64,000 bases of DNA from Cyanodermella asteris. Taxonomy: Eukaryota > Ascomycota > Lecanoromycetes > Ostropales > Stictidaceae. This document shows positions 1-11,446 of the stretch, one piece after another. A program made the translations under genes and the position numbers. Every line of letters begins with the position of its first letter. The first letter of the stretch is position 1. The stretch is taken from the NCBI GenBank assembly GCA_900618795.1, contig UYJD01000003.1:1785336-1849335 (forward strand). The letters run 5' to 3'. Under the pieces are notes generated by a model. It searched no databases and was not told the DNA's origin. It worked only from the letters and a program-made list of their open reading frames with translations.

Positions 1-142
1 CGGTAACTCTCCGTGCGCGGACCGCGCAGCTCCAAGATCGTCTGGCCGCATCACGTGACTATCTAAATCAATTTCGGGAAGCCTGTCCAAATCTCGAGGA
101 AAGTTGTAGCTCAAGCTCCAGATCCTCAATCAAATCCACGCG

Positions 143-1462
143 ATGCGACCCGCCATAGCCAGCGCAGCCCGCGTAGGCAGCGCCATAGGCGAAGCTGCAA
201 TTCCGACCGGCCGGACCTTTGTGTGTCGCGAATGCATTGCACGAGGAGCCGGTGCGAGCACGCCAGCCAGCCAACGCCGCTTCTACGCCGACAAGAAGAC
301 GGGCTTGCCGGTCACTGAACGATTGAGGCGGAAGATCTGGGGAACGGACCAACCACCCGGAGCGAAAGATCCGTACGCGCAATCGCAATTCGCTCCTGAG
401 GCGAGAAAAGAGGTGGAGGTTCCAGCAGAGCAGGATGCGGATTTCGAGGAAGTCAGGGTCTACGACGGCGCGACACAAGAAGATGCGGTGGCGTTCGACC
501 CGGAATACGAACCTGCAGAGAATTGGGAGAATCTTCCTCGAATTGGAGGTGCGAAGGGCTGGTGGGAAAAGGTCTGGGACGAGGATAACCAGTTTCAACG
601 GTAAATTGTTGTGTATCAACTGCCTCGTACAGCTCGCTAACTTGACACTAGATGGGCAGCACCAACAGTGAGGAATCTTGAACCCAAGATCGCTGCAGAC
701 TACATCCACCAGGCTTTCGTTGAATTGACGGTACTGCAACAAGCAGGTCTGGACATCAATGACGCCTCCTTCCTTCCGACTGGACACACAATCAACTTCA
801 ATCAAGTCGGAATATCAGGCGGTACTGAAGATGGCCAGGCGGTCACTCTTACCTTCCCCGAGGAGACGTGGAGACAGGACATTATCGATGCCATCAGCGG
901 TGGCGAAGGTGAGGTCGAAGAGGTCGATCTCGACGCCGCTGCTCCTACGACTGACGAGGTTGAAGCAATTGCAGAGGCCCTCGCCGAGCCTGTCACAGAC
1001 AAGAAAAAGATACCACACACAACCGAAGTCTTCCCACTCACCAAATCCAGCAAGCCAAAAGTGACAGAAGAATCCGGGCATATCGACTTGGCAGAGAAGC
1101 GCGAATGGCGACACGTCAGAATACCAAACGCCGAATTCAAGTTTGCGCTAGCGAAGCGAATTACACAGCTCACCGGAACCCGGATACCGGACCGCGTCCT
1201 CGATAAGGCGAAGGAGCTGGGCGTGATCATGCAAGAGGGCTTCAAGTGGAAGAAGCCGGAGCAATTGGCCCGAGAGCTGCTCATAGAGAACAAGGACTTC
1301 AAGACCCACGGCCAGAAGTGGGCCATTGCACCGAATGTGACTGTGCACACGAAGCGAGTCACGTATGTTGATCGCGAGAAGAATGTCGGCAGATGGAAGA
1401 GTGTTAAGAAGGAGCTTGTGAAGCGAGAGCTACCTATTCCAAGACGGAAAGGGAAATACTGA
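143..1462 (+). CDS. MRPL50: Mitochondrial large-subunit ribosomal protein mL50
   Basis: Two exons, 143-600 and 652-1462, give 422 aa. The 51-nt intron has a GTAAAT donor, a GCTAAC branch site and a TAG acceptor, and the split Arg codon restores the frame. The N-terminus is basic and acid-poor up to an RRFYA stretch near residues 45-49, as expected for a matrix-targeting presequence. The mature part is charged, with a Trp-rich segment before the intron and a conserved middle (YIHQAFVELT) followed by the C-terminal half typical of fungal mL50 (Pfam Mrp-L50; yeast Mrpl13). The role is structural in the mitochondrial 54S subunit. The C-terminus ends in the basic run PIPRRKGKY, suitable for rRNA contact. 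A small CxxC (Cys28, Cys31) lies in the presequence. The family assignment comes from recalled similarity, not a search. Confidence 0.78.
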
Positions 1463-2011
1463 GGCTGGTCGATTGGAGACGGCCGGAAAATACATGTACA
1501 TTATTATGGTGTAAAACAATGCATTAAGGTTCGTGAATGGGCACCTACATGTATAGCGTGGAAGTGGCTCCGACCAACTATTAAGGAATGATCGTTTGTC
1601 GGATAGCCACGATAAGGCGAATTCGCAAAGTCTACAGGAGAAATGATCGCATCAGGCCGGGACAGCAGTTTCGTGTAGTCTTGTTTGAACGGGACACATA
1701 TTCCATGGTCAAGAAGACGAGGGCTGACAGTACATGCCGGCGGGCAATTGCGAGCAGTCGAGAAGCGCCATGATGCGGCCTGGTGGTGGGATTCAAAGCG
1801 TGGCTCGGATCGTGATTCAGGAAATGGCATCAACGAGTCCCTGACATCTGACGTAACTCGGATGCGCGCTCCTGACATGATGCACCTTTTCTTTCGCGTC
1901 TTTCGCCGCGGGGTTCTGCTATGCTATTTATTCTGCCACTTTGCATTTCACTCTCGACTAGACAAGCTACATCAGAATCCAATCAACCTCTACAACACCT
2001 TCAAACCACAC
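1463..2011. other. Intergenic region
   Basis: No supported gene. It should hold the mL50 3' UTR and the promoter of the next gene. Open frames here are short, lack family features and overlap on both strands. Confidence 0.5.
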
Positions 2012-2144
2012 GTGAGTTCCATTTCCGCGTCGTTTACGTAGAGAGACTGCTTCACTGAGGGACTTCCTCAATCACAATCAGTCTCTGCTATCAGTTGCCC
2101 ACATGATGTGAAAGGATTTCAAATAGCTAATGACTTGCTGCCAG
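2012..2144 (+). other. Probable 5' UTR intron of the small hydrophilic gene
   Basis: A GTGAGT donor at 2012, a GCTAAT branch site at about 2126 and a CCAG acceptor ending at 2144 enclose 133 nt with no open frame. The next ATG in a good context (ATCATCATG) is 41 nt after the acceptor. Leader introns of this kind are common in highly or stress-expressed fungal genes. Only RNA data would prove it. Confidence 0.5.
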
Positions 2145-2185
2145 TTCACTCAAACACTTCCCCATTACATCCAACCACAATCATC

Positions 2186-2416
2186 ATGTCTGCCGGATGT
2201 CAATCACCTCCCCCAGAGCACCAGACCAAGGCTCAGATCGGCGTGGAAAAGGATGCCGGCCAGGTCGGTGCCGCCAGCGAGGACTTCTCCAAGGACTCGA
2301 GCAACGAGACCAAGGACAGCGGTCTGTCCAGCAATCCAGAGGACTCTACCCACTCCACGCTGAAGGGCGCTGCGGACGCAAAAGTCGCCCGTGAAGGTCG
2401 CGGACCCGGAATTTGA
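2186..2416 (+). CDS. Small hydrophilic, probably disordered protein (76 aa)
   Basis: The start at 2186 is chosen for its ATG context just after the predicted leader intron. The same frame is open further upstream, but that part lies in the intron. The protein has no hydrophobic segment and no Cys beyond residue 5. It is rich in Ser, Asp, Glu, Lys and Gly, with a repeated Ser-Ser-Asn pattern, a SNPEDSTHS stretch in the middle and a C-terminal KVAREGRGPGI. This composition fits an intrinsically disordered, hydrophilin-like protein, and several short fungal proteins of similar composition are known. I cannot name the family. The coding call rests on the start context, the leader intron and the coherent composition. 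Confidence 0.5.
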   Translation: MSAGCQSPPPEHQTKAQIGVEKDAGQVGAASEDFSKDSSNETKDSGLSSNPEDSTHSTLKGAADAKVAREGRGPGI

Positions 2417-2782
2417 GGTACGTCCTTTGAAAATCCGCGAGCCTTCTTTGAGACGGCGCTGACCGATCTCTGCAGGAACATGACAACTCGTCTTCGGTTC
2501 GATATGGAGCTCCTGAGTCGACGGCTGAGAGCGCCGGCAGGCTCGCACACCTTCCTGTATGAATAGATATCTGCCGATGCCCATCGCGGCACCCGAGCAT
2601 TGAATGACCTGATATCCCACCACCCTCCACCATCTGTCCGGGTCATAGACACGTGGTGTATTTCCTGATCGTCAAGTAGTCGCTCGGCTCGCGTCGTAGG
2701 AGCTCCAAGGGCGCCTCACCGTCTGACTAGCGACTGTCCCGGATCGCCCATAGTCTCATCTCACGATCGAGTCTAGCCCAGT
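2417..2782. other. Intergenic region between convergent genes
   Basis: No supported gene. It lies between the 3' ends of the plus-strand small protein and the minus-strand membrane protein, so it should hold both 3' UTRs. Confidence 0.5.
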
Positions 2783-3361
2783 TCACCTTGCATCGCTCGA
2801 AACCGGTATATACTGCTCCCGTTCCCTAACCTTCTCCATCCACACATCCGCCCACGGCTTGACAACCGCCCAAACCAACAACCCCACCGTCGCGAAAATG
2901 AATATAAACACCACCGCCTCATCCTTGCTGCTGTCCCGCTGAAAACACTGCGCAGACACCTCCTGCCCCGGTGCATCCTTGCACTCGGGCAGATTCTGCT
3001 CCAGACAAAAGACCTTGTTGCAGTCCGCGCACGTCTTGCGGTGGTATTCGCCCTTCTCCGGCTCGTCCGCGGAGGAGGAGGAGGAGGAGGAGGAGGAGGA
3101 GGAATCGTCGCGGGAAAAGGCGAAGAGGAGGGAGGGAGGGCTGGCGTTTGAGGTGGCGGGCGCGTCGAGGGGGATGATTTTGTACTCGCCGCGACAGATG
3201 CATTTGCAGAAGGAGGTTGGTGCTGAGCGTGGGTTAGTGAGTGAGGCTGTAGGGAGAGGTGAGATCTTGGGATGAGGGAGAGCAAACTTACTGGCTGCCA
3301 GGGCTAGTGATGCGGTTAGTAGGAATAGCGCGCAGATGCGCGCGAATGCGGAGCTCAACAT
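2783..3361 (-). CDS. Secretory-pathway single-span membrane protein with Cys-rich lumenal domain
   Basis: Exons are 3361-3292 and 3222-2783. The 69-nt intron (GTAAGT donor, CACTAACCC branch, CAG acceptor) is a multiple of three and open, so a naive reading runs through it. Spliced length is 169 aa. Residues 1-23 form a clear signal peptide (LFLLTASLALA). A Cys-rich lumenal part follows (FCKCICRGEYKIIPL, then CADCNKVFCLE with CKDA). A membrane span (VVFIFIFATVGLLVWAVV) sits near the end with a short charged cytoplasmic tail. A run of about 11 Ser comes from a GGA/TCC microsatellite at about 3073-3103 and separates two Cys groups. This order resembles a conserved but uncharacterised ascomycete membrane protein that I recall without a name. 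Function unknown. Confidence 0.7.
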   Translation of the reverse strand: MLSSAFARICALFLLTASLALAASKFALPHPKISPLPTASLTNPRSAPTSFCKCICRGEYKIIPLDAPATSNASPPSLLFAFSRDDSSSSSSSSSSSADEPEKGEYHRKTCADCNKVFCLEQNLPECKDAPGQEVSAQCFQRDSSKDEAVVFIFIFATVGLLVWAVVKPWADVWMEKVREREQYIPVSSDAR

Positions 3362-3725
3362 GCTGGGTGAACGGTGCTGAGCTCGGTCTGGATTGTGAGA
3401 TGTGTTGGATCGTCGGACTCGAGATGCTTGAAGCTACGATGCTGGCTGAGGATGCCAAGGCCGACCTTGCGGCTCAATTCGGTCAGCATATACACATGTT
3501 CTCGATATGCTGCAGGCGAGTATTCACAATAAGAGCTGATTGTCATAATGCAATTGGGGCGAATCGATGTAATGCGATGATTGTGATATTGGAATTCTTT
3601 ATCTTCAATCTTCAATGGAAGAGAACTGTATATTACATGTGAATCGCCACCCAAATATACAACACGCTTCTCTTGAGCCCGCTCCACTGATGCAGCATGA
3701 AATGAAAATAATATATACATGATCC
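3362..3725. other. Intergenic region
   Basis: No supported gene. It should hold the promoter of the membrane-protein gene and the 3' UTR of the next minus-strand gene. Confidence 0.45.
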
Positions 3726-4734
3726 TCACTTCGAACCGAAGCCTAGCCACGAGGACCAAGATCGCACATCTGTCTTCACTTGGTTCACAGCTTGGTCGGC
3801 CAATTGGTCCAAGAGCCCGCCTGATGTCTGCCCATTTTGCCTCTGCTCTCGAATCGCCGTTGTGACCGCACCAGCCGCCGGTGCCTGCCCCTTTGATATA
3901 TTCTCTGCTGGCGGTGCTGCAAACGGCAATGAAGGATCTGGTACCGTCCGAGTCGCTCCGGCGCCGCTGTCCGTCCATCGCGATTCATCGGATTGCTCTT
4001 CAGTCTTGAGCTCGGAGAAACCGAGAAGGTTCTTGACCGACGACGTAACCGATCGGTTCTTCTTGTCCTCTTCCGCAGCAATCTTAGCTCTCTCCCGATT
4101 CAATAGTAATATCTGGTCGTCCGTTGCCCGCCCATCGATCTCGGCTTTCCCGGCCTCCACCAGCTTCTCCTGTAGTACTTTGAATTCGTTTTCCAGCCAT
4201 TCGCTCTTCTTTTTGTTGTTGTGTCGGTGCAAATCCGCAAACGAGTATGCGACGACGCCGGCGCAAAGTACTGCGTATACCAGTCAGTCCCTACCCCCCC
4301 AAGCTTCACTTTCCCAGCTCTGCAAACTCACCACTAACACCGACGATGCCTGCCACCGTCACCCGATGCGCCGCGTCCGCAATCGCCCGCCCCCTGACCA
4401 CAATTCGATCGAAAGTAGAAATCTCTGCTTCTCGCCTCGCCATGTGCGCAGCTCTTAACCTCGCAACCTTCTCCGCCGGCGTCTCACCCGGTGGCCCACC
4501 ACCACCACCATTTCCACCTTGCGAGCCGCCAGGCGAGCCGCCAGTGGAAGCTATAGGTTTCCGAGACGTCCTCGAGTACTTCGGACTCGATGTCGATGCC
4601 GAGGGTTGCGGTGCTGAAAGTCGTGCGGAGCTAGAGACGGGCTTACTGTAGGCGTGTGGTGAGGTTGCCGTGAATCGAGTCGCGTCCGCGGCTGATCGGG
4701 GCATGATGGACTGGGAGAGGAGACGCTTGCTCAT
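3726..4734 (-). CDS. Probable mitochondrial inner-membrane protein, one membrane span
   Basis: Exons are 4734-4332 and 4270-3726, joined over a 61-nt intron (GTGAGT donor, GACTGACTG branch region, GCAG acceptor). The intron falls exactly at the start of the membrane span. The product is 315 aa. The N-terminus is Ser/Arg/Ala-rich without acids (MSKRLLSQSIMPRS), as in a matrix presequence. A Gly/Pro-rich linker follows, then a conserved-looking block (ETPAEKVARLRAAHMARR). The single span at about residues 125-148 includes VAGIVGVSGVLCAGVVAYSF. The C-terminal part begins with a charged helix (RHNNKKKSEWLENEFKVLQ) with coiled-coil character. The layout resembles small respiratory-chain assembly factors, but I cannot name the family. 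Confidence 0.68.
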
Positions 4735-5159
4735 TTGGGAAAGGTGACGAGGGATTAGGTTGTGGGGGTGGGAGGCGGATTGGTGGTGGTTTGGGAAAGG
4801 GAGGTTGATGAGCTTTAGAAAGAAAATCGTTGGAATTGCTGGATTGCTGGCGCGCCAAGAAAGTCACGACCGCGGCCCGTGTTCGGGGAACTGAGCTTAA
4901 CGAGGTGCAAACACCGTCCTCCTCAGTGAGCCGTTATATTTCTGGAAAGGAATCACCCCTCAAATTTAAGAAGATCATTGATGCATGAGTTGTGTTCTCG
5001 GCTGGAACTATGCACGTCAGTATCGTTTTCAGGAAGTCTTGCTGCACGAGTCAGTACTCTATCAACCTAGACTCACGCTCGAACACCCTGGGATTACAGT
5101 CTTCAATGAACTAAGTGTAATTTCGACCAAGTTATCTTGCATTAAAGTGCATGACCAGC
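4735..5159. other. Intergenic region
   Basis: No supported gene. The part next to 4735 should be the promoter of the minus-strand mitochondrial gene. The rest is AT-richer than the genes and leads into the decayed glycosidase. Confidence 0.45.
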
Positions 5160-6170
5160 TCATGGCTGGATGGTCGTGGTCGCAGAACCCAACACCGAGT
5201 CACCTTGCCTAGAATACAGAAACCACTTCCCACGATGCTGGACCAGACCTTACGAGAAAATCACATTATCAATCTGCCCCTCCCACTCCAGACTACTCTT
5301 CGGCTGCAACAACGGCGTCTCCAACCTTGCAACCGGCGGCTCAATTGGTGCATTCGCTGGATTAATCAACATCTGCACTATCGAGTATTGGCCCGGCGTG
5401 TGCCCCCCGTAGCCCTCCCCACCCCATTATACATCTTCGGTTACTTGCCGTCTCTCGTCTTGACGGGTGGTCCCGCTGATTCCATCAGTGCCTGCTCCCG
5501 CATATTCAGGCCCGATGAAAAGGGTGCTTGATACCGCGTGTAATTTCAACTAAGTAGGTCAGTGGAATTAACCATGTAGAGGAAAGTATCGCCGAAACGC
5601 ATGTAATAAACGCCGTTCACGGGCTCATGGGATCGCACCAGACTTCTACCAACCGGAGCGGGGAATCGTCGGCGGGTAGGGTTTATCCCATTAGAAGACG
5701 AAGTCTGTTGCGTTGGGCAGGATTGGCCCTTGTCTAATCCAGGTTACGAGCTCGGGCGAGGTGGCCATGCAGAGGCGAGCTGCGGTGTTGTCGAAGCTGG
5801 GGTAGGTTATGTAGAAGGTTCCGTTCATGCGGATGACTCGGGAATCTTCGCAGCCGCCGGGTCGTCCGTAGAGTTCTGTTGGGCTGAGGATAGGTTGGTT
5901 GTAGCGGGTGAGGTTAGAGCCGTTGGTGGACCATGCTGGGCCGATGGAGGATGTTTTGGAAGCGTTTTGAGATCTGTAGAGTAGCCATATTCCCAGTTGT
6001 TGCTGTGATTTGGCGCTAAGATGGGGTTGTTCTCGTACTCCTCAAATCCAAGCAGGGGGAAGTAGGGAGTTTTGTAGTCTTCCTCGTTGTCGGTCGAGTC
6101 GGGATTGAGTTGTGGTACAGTGGTAGCAGCCTGGACGGGTGGGAAAGACTTTGTCGATGCAGATCGAGTA
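5160..6170 (-). pseudogene. Decayed GH130-like glycosidase/phosphorylase
   Basis: Minus-strand reading gives pieces of a glycoside hydrolase family 130 protein in the right order, spread over more than one frame. They are an N-terminal piece GFEEYENNPILAP with NNWE (about 6000-6060), then WSTNGSNLTRYNQPILSPTE and GGCEDSRVIRMNGTFYITY, followed by FDNTAARLCMATSPELVTW. Next come YYMRFGDTFLYMVNSTDLL, then GHTPGQYSIVQMLINPA, and finally a tail LVQHRGKWFLYSRQGDS ending near 5160. At least five in-frame stops and at least two frame changes interrupt it. Several stops fall where the family has Trp (TGG to TGA or TAA). GH130 enzymes act on beta-mannosides, often as phosphorylases. The upstream end is uncertain and could reach about 6300. 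The neighbour on the same strand is another secreted propeller-type protein. Confidence 0.68.
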
Positions 6171-6756
6171 CATCATTGAGTAGCAGCGATAGCCGCGAGA
6201 GCTGATAGGGTGGATAGTCACCGTATCGCTGACTTCATGACGACGTTGTACTCCCGAGGCTGAGCAAGAACTGGGAAGCACTCCACCTCCATCATCCAAG
6301 CCATTTGTAAACCTCAACACTGAATCCCGATAGCTCCTCGGCTCCCGTCATTGGGCCGATTTCAACAGGTTCTCCGTTTCAAGGCCACCTTGGGATAGTA
6401 AACAAGTGTTCAGAGAAAGTTTGGAAGCGGGAAATAGTTGCCGCTCGCGGTTCGACGTTGCGCCGCATTCAGATCAAAACATCTGCAGATTCCATGTGGA
6501 CTACCTTGACGGGTTCACAGATAACGCAGAAGAGAACGGCACCATACGAAGCACGAGCAGATATGAACTTGTCAACACATTTCATGAGGCAACACTTGTG
6601 CGGCCCATGATCCAGAGCCGTTGTGTACATAAAGTGAAATTTCACTTGCCTGCTAGCAGTTCAATATATACAACAAAGCTAGTAAACTTGGCTGGGGAGA
6701 AGTGAAGTCAAGACCATTTTCTCTTGAGTATATGTACAGACGTCTCTCTTGCCCTC
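6171..6756. other. Intergenic region
   Basis: No supported gene. It holds the 3' flank of the DUF4185-like gene and possibly the eroded 5' end of the GH130-like pseudogene. Confidence 0.4.
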
Positions 6757-7971
6757 TTACTCCCACTCAACGTGGATCAAGGGCGTCGAGTAATAGCTGA
6801 TTTTGTCATTACCAACATCGTTCTTCGTGTAAGTGATGTAAATCTCGTTCTTGCCGGACTGAACCAACGAAGGATGGGCCTGGCAAGAGTAAGCTCCCAA
6901 AGAGAAGTTGCCATTCTGCCCCTGATAGAAGCTCTTGGTTTGCGCCCAAGGACCTTGCGGAGCAGGCGCGGTAGTAATCACGAAATCGGCGGTAGGGTAC
7001 TTGCTGCTGCCGACCCAAACATACGACTGCCAGGCATCGGAATAGTAGTAGGTGCCCTGGCCACCAGCGCTCGAATTCGGAATCCCAATGCTGCTGCTTG
7101 AGGCCTTGGCAGAAGGCTTTGTCTTTGTCCACGCACCATCGACCCAGTATTGGTACTGCGACTGGTCCTCGACAGCAGTGACGGGGACCTTGGCCAGAGA
7201 AACGACACCAGTAGATGGCATGCCGTAAAGGTAGGCAGTGCCATCCTTCACGACGTTGCCGTAATTGCCGAAAGGAATCTCGCCCTCTCCCCAAAATGCG
7301 CCGTTAACGATGGCAACATTTGGCAAGATGTCAAGATGGGCGGGGTCTTGAGTGTTGGGGTTGTACGTGATCCTGTACAGGGTCGTTGGCGGGTCTGCAT
7401 CCACGGTCGAGAGATCTCCCTTGATGTGGGTTCTGCGGATCCAAGTGTACGAAGTGATGGTACCGTCCGAAGCAGTCTGAGCAACCATCGGAGGGCTATC
7501 AGGCCAGATCGCATAGCGGGTGCCGTCAGAGCAGGAACCGGCGGAGTTGCCATCGCAGTCTCCAGATACATAGGTGTAGAAAAGCTTGTCGTGGTTCGCG
7601 CCGTACATTCCTAGTTCGTTGCTCATAATTGCTGGGGTACCATCGCTGTTGAAGTTCGTCCAGCTAGCAGACGTGGTAAATAAGAAGCTGTCATCTACCG
7701 AGCCGTCGGATTTGAAGTGCTAAAGCTGTTAATATATGGTCGAATCGGGTGGTAGCTAATGTAGGCTCACTTGAGTGTCACGGCACGCCCAGAATGCCCT
7801 GTTACCGAACTTAACGGAGCCGCAGGAGTCGCGGTTCAAGGTCGGGTCAGTCACGGTACCCAGCACAGCCGGTGTACCTTTGACTGTGGGGTTGACAGCC
7901 CTTGCAGCATGTTTTGAAGGAGCGGCTGCGCTCAGCGCAAATGCCGCCGTGAAGAAGAACAAAATAGCCAT
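6757..7971 (-). CDS. Secreted DUF4185-like beta-propeller protein
   Basis: Exons are 7971-7771 and 7719-6757 around a 51-nt intron (GTGAGC donor, ATTAACAGC branch, TTTAG acceptor), giving 387 aa. Residues 1-17 form a signal peptide (MAILFFFTAAFALSAAA). The mature protein has the pattern of fungal DUF4185 proteins. It begins with LGTVTDPTLNRDSCGSVKF and an aromatic strand FWACRDT, has repeated short blades in the middle, and a late GPWAQTKSFYQG followed by QAHPSLVQ and IYITYTKND. Such domains are predicted five-bladed propellers related in fold to GH43/GH62/GH130 enzymes. No activity is established for the family as far as I know. It is a likely extracellular, carbohydrate-related protein, and it lies upstream of and on the same strand as the decayed GH130-like gene. 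Confidence 0.68.
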
Positions 7972-9018
7972 AGTTCAAATAAAAGAGTGATGGACGAAGG
8001 AATGTTTGGATAAACAGATTGACACAACGGGATGGAAGAGGAACACATGGCAACTTATCTAACCTAAGGACTCGATACTTCGGCTGTTCTGCTGTTTCGA
8101 CGGCAAAGCATGTGTGGTACGACAAGAGCTTCGAACTGTGCCAATGCGACGGAGGTTGGCATCAATTATGGAATCAACAGCGATCTTCGCCGTAACAGTC
8201 AATTCGCAGCCAATCCGGTTGGGGGAACATGTATGTACGTAAAATGCTGATTGAGCAATCTCGTGAGCGATTATGAGGCAGTGCAAGTCCTTGGTGAGAT
8301 GAGTGTTGCATCCGCTCTGCACACTGTTCCGCTTTTAGAACGCTTTCCGGCGACAGTGGACAATGAGGTGTTGGAATCAAAAGCAGTCGATGCCTGTGCT
8401 GGTTCGCAACTGAAGACATGCAAATTGATATCCACCATACTCGAGTTGCAAGAATTCCCGCCATCTTTGAAATGTGGGGGTGAACAGGGAGAGGCCGATT
8501 CAAAGGAGCAAGTGTTATCCCGAGCAGTCACGTGACGACACCAGCAATGAAGACACGGCGCACCTTTCCATGAACCATATTCACGACACGCCATGGCTAT
8601 TCGAGTAGCAGAACAGCGAACAGGGCAGAAGGCAAAATGGAGAGATGGGAAAGGCCCATTGAATTCACGGGCCAATGCCCATTGATCCCGAGTCTCCACC
8701 TCCAGAACCGACCCCCGCATTTTCCAACGGTTACGCATCTCTTTGCCTGACCTCAGCAGCGATCAGGCTGCATATCTGCCTTGCTTTTCCGTGCCGGTCG
8801 AATATGCTAGCGTATTGCTGCCGACAACGCTCACTGCCTTCCTGACCCGGCTTGGTACATGTGTGGGACAATCATCCCCCGTCAGCGTACAGTTGCGAGA
8901 ATCGAGGGGCCTGTTTGTCAAGCGTCTTTTTGTTCCGTCCTGCATGTTGACATTGCGCATGTAAAGATGATACAAGTCATCGTTGTCTTCGTCTTGGTCC
9001 GCTTTGGCTACACGCAAC
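7972..9018. other. Divergent promoter region of two secreted-protein genes
   Basis: About 1 kb separates the starts of the minus-strand DUF4185-like gene and the plus-strand carboxylesterase. Open frames here overlap on both strands and show no family features. I see no gene. Confidence 0.45.
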
Positions 9019-10809
9019 ATGGTGTCTCCCTACGTTCTTGTTGTTTTTCTATCCACGCTCGTCGCCTCACTGGCCAATGATGGAGCCCAATTGAGTTTTT
9101 CGAACAGCATCATCGACCTTGGGTATGCCAGGTATCAGGGTGCCATCAATGGTGCTGGTGTGAAGGAGTTCTTAGGAATGCGATATGCGGCTCCACCTGT
9201 AGGCAACCTGCGGTTCCGAGCTCCTGTCGAACCCGTCCCACTCAAGAGAGTACAAAATGCGACCTCATTTGGTCCCATATGCTTTGGCCCGGGCGGCTAC
9301 AATGCGAAATCAAGCGAAGATTGCCTGTTCGTCAACGTATTTGCACCTGCTAGTGCCACGTCACAGTCAAAGCTGCCTGTCTGGGTCTACATACAAGGAG
9401 GCGGATTCGCAGCCAACTCAAACGCAAACTACAATGGTGAGAAAATATCTTGAATTCCAACACGGAAATTGTTCGTGGCGGGAATGATGGCGTCGCAATG
9501 CGGTCTTGGTGACTAGGCAATAACCGAAATCTAGGCACGGATGTCATCCGCTGTTCCAATGATGGCATCATTCTCGTAAACTTCAACTACAGGGTCGGAT
9601 CACTGGGCTTCCTTGCAAGCGAAAATGTTCGAAGAGATGGTGACTTGAATGCTGGGCTTCTGGATCAGCGCAAAGCACTACATTGGGTGCAACGGTTCAT
9701 CTCGAAGGTAAGCAACTATCGCGTACCAAGGAAGCCGCTGACGGAAATAGTTCGGCGGTGATCCTAACCACGTTGTGATCCATGGTGCCTCGGCCGGAGC
9801 AGGCTCCATCGTCTATCAGATGGCGGCGTACGGAGGTCGTGAAGACCATCTCTTCATCGGCGGCATGAGCGAATCGCCATTCTTCCCGTACCACCCGCAA
9901 GTCTCTGAACTTGAATTTCAGTTCGACATCTTCGCCAATAACTTGAGCTGCACCAACAACAGCAGCATGGCCGTGATGCAATGCTTACGGTCGAAGTCTA
10001 CCGCAGAAATCGCGGGCTCCACAAACACACTTTCCTTTCCAGGTACGACAGGTCTCCCTGACTGGTATTGGCTCCCCGTAGTTGACGGCAGGTTCAGTCA
10101 AGACACGCTCTATAACCAACTAGAGCAAGGAAAGTTTGTGAAAGTGCCCGTGGTCGTCGGCAACGATCTGGACGAGGGCAACGGCTTCGCCGCAAATGCA
10201 GCCACAAGCGACGAGTTCCTGGCATTAATCAAGGACAACTATCCCAGATTAATGACCAGTGATCTGGCAGATATCAACAAGACATATCCTCTCATGCCGC
10301 CACTCCCAGCGCACAATGCCTGGTTCCCATCTGCAGCCCTCGCATATGGGGACACAACCTTTACCTGTCCAGGAAACCAGATTGCGGAGAGTGTTGCAAA
10401 ATACGTCGGCCCAGATAGATCCTACAACTACCTGTTCAACGTCTCGGACTTGGCCGCAACCGCCGCAAGCGGCAATGTCGTTGGTCATACAGCAGAGACG
10501 ATCCCCATCTTCGGTGTAGGACAGACCCCAAATGCTGCTGCGTGCCCGCCGGCTGCCTGCTCGTATGCAACGTACAATGCGCCGATTGTACCGATTGTGA
10601 TGGATTACTGGATCAGTTTCGTCAAACATCTCGATCCGAATGTTGAGAGAAATACGAAGGCGCCGTTTTGGGAGACGTGGGGCTCGGGGAGTGGGAAGCG
10701 TTTGCAGTTTATACTTGAACCGACTACGACGCATACCGAGGATGTGCCAAAGAATTTGTTGGTGAGATGTGATCTGTGGAGGCGGCTCGCAAGCAGGATT
10801 GAGCAATGA
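9019..10809 (+). CDS. Secreted type-B carboxylesterase / lipase (alpha/beta hydrolase)
   Basis: Three exons (9019-9436, 9535-9707, 9751-10809) give 549 aa. Both introns have good ends (GTGAGA/CTAG and GTAAGC/ATAG) and restore the frame. Residues 1-18 are a signal peptide. The family landmarks are all present. They are an N-terminal FLGMRYAAPPVGNLRFRAP, the EDCLFVNVFAP segment, an oxyanion-hole GGG (VYIQGGGF), and the nucleophile elbow HGASAGAG with Ser211 as nucleophile. Glu339 (DLDEGNG) is a candidate acid and His443 (GHTAETIPIFG) the catalytic His. The elbow reads G-A-S-A-G where cholinesterases have G-E-S-A-G. The protein probably hydrolyses extracellular esters; the substrate cannot be told. 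The start at 9019 is preferred over an in-frame upstream ATG because it begins the signal peptide. Confidence 0.85.
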
Positions 10810-11446
10810 AACTAGTTTCTGGAAGGACCTTGGTAGTCGGTGAATCTGATCCAACTGCCGATGCTAGCACCTTTACACTGTCGTACTCTCTGATTGTATC
10901 TGAATTTATTATGCGATTCACAAACGCGCATCAGCCATTGTCAAGGACTTGCGAGAAACTAAAGGCTTCGGCTTGGATCTTGCTCATTCGCCGCGCCAAG
11001 GCAAGCCCGTCTCGATCATCGTGTCAGTGAGCGCAGTTGAAGCCAGCTCAGGGAGTGAGTATCTCAAACTGATCACAGCGAATATGATGAGCTTCCCAGG
11101 CCGGTCATTACAAATAGGGTCAAGTCCGCTGATACCCGCACTTGGTGTCGATGGTGGTGCGGCTCGTGCGGACCTCAGATCTGGACCGATCACGTGATGT
11201 GTATTTGAGCTGCTTACTCGAGCCTTACCAATCACCACATGGCGGCACAGACAGAGCCTCTTCTAGCTTCAACGGTAGCCCGAACATAAGCATGTCATAA
11301 GCAATTGAAATCTCTTATCATATGCGTCTCATAACCGCTCTCTTCAGCATCAATCAAGAACATCAAACTCGCATTTTTTGTCATTCCAGCACTTACGAGG
11401 TCTTTCGAGTGCCTTTTCCCAGTGTATATCAACCAGCTCCTTTTCC
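10810..11446. other. Intergenic region
   Basis: No supported gene. It should hold the carboxylesterase 3' flank and the pirin promoter. The frame upstream of the pirin ATG is open from 11378 but lacks another ATG. Confidence 0.45.
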
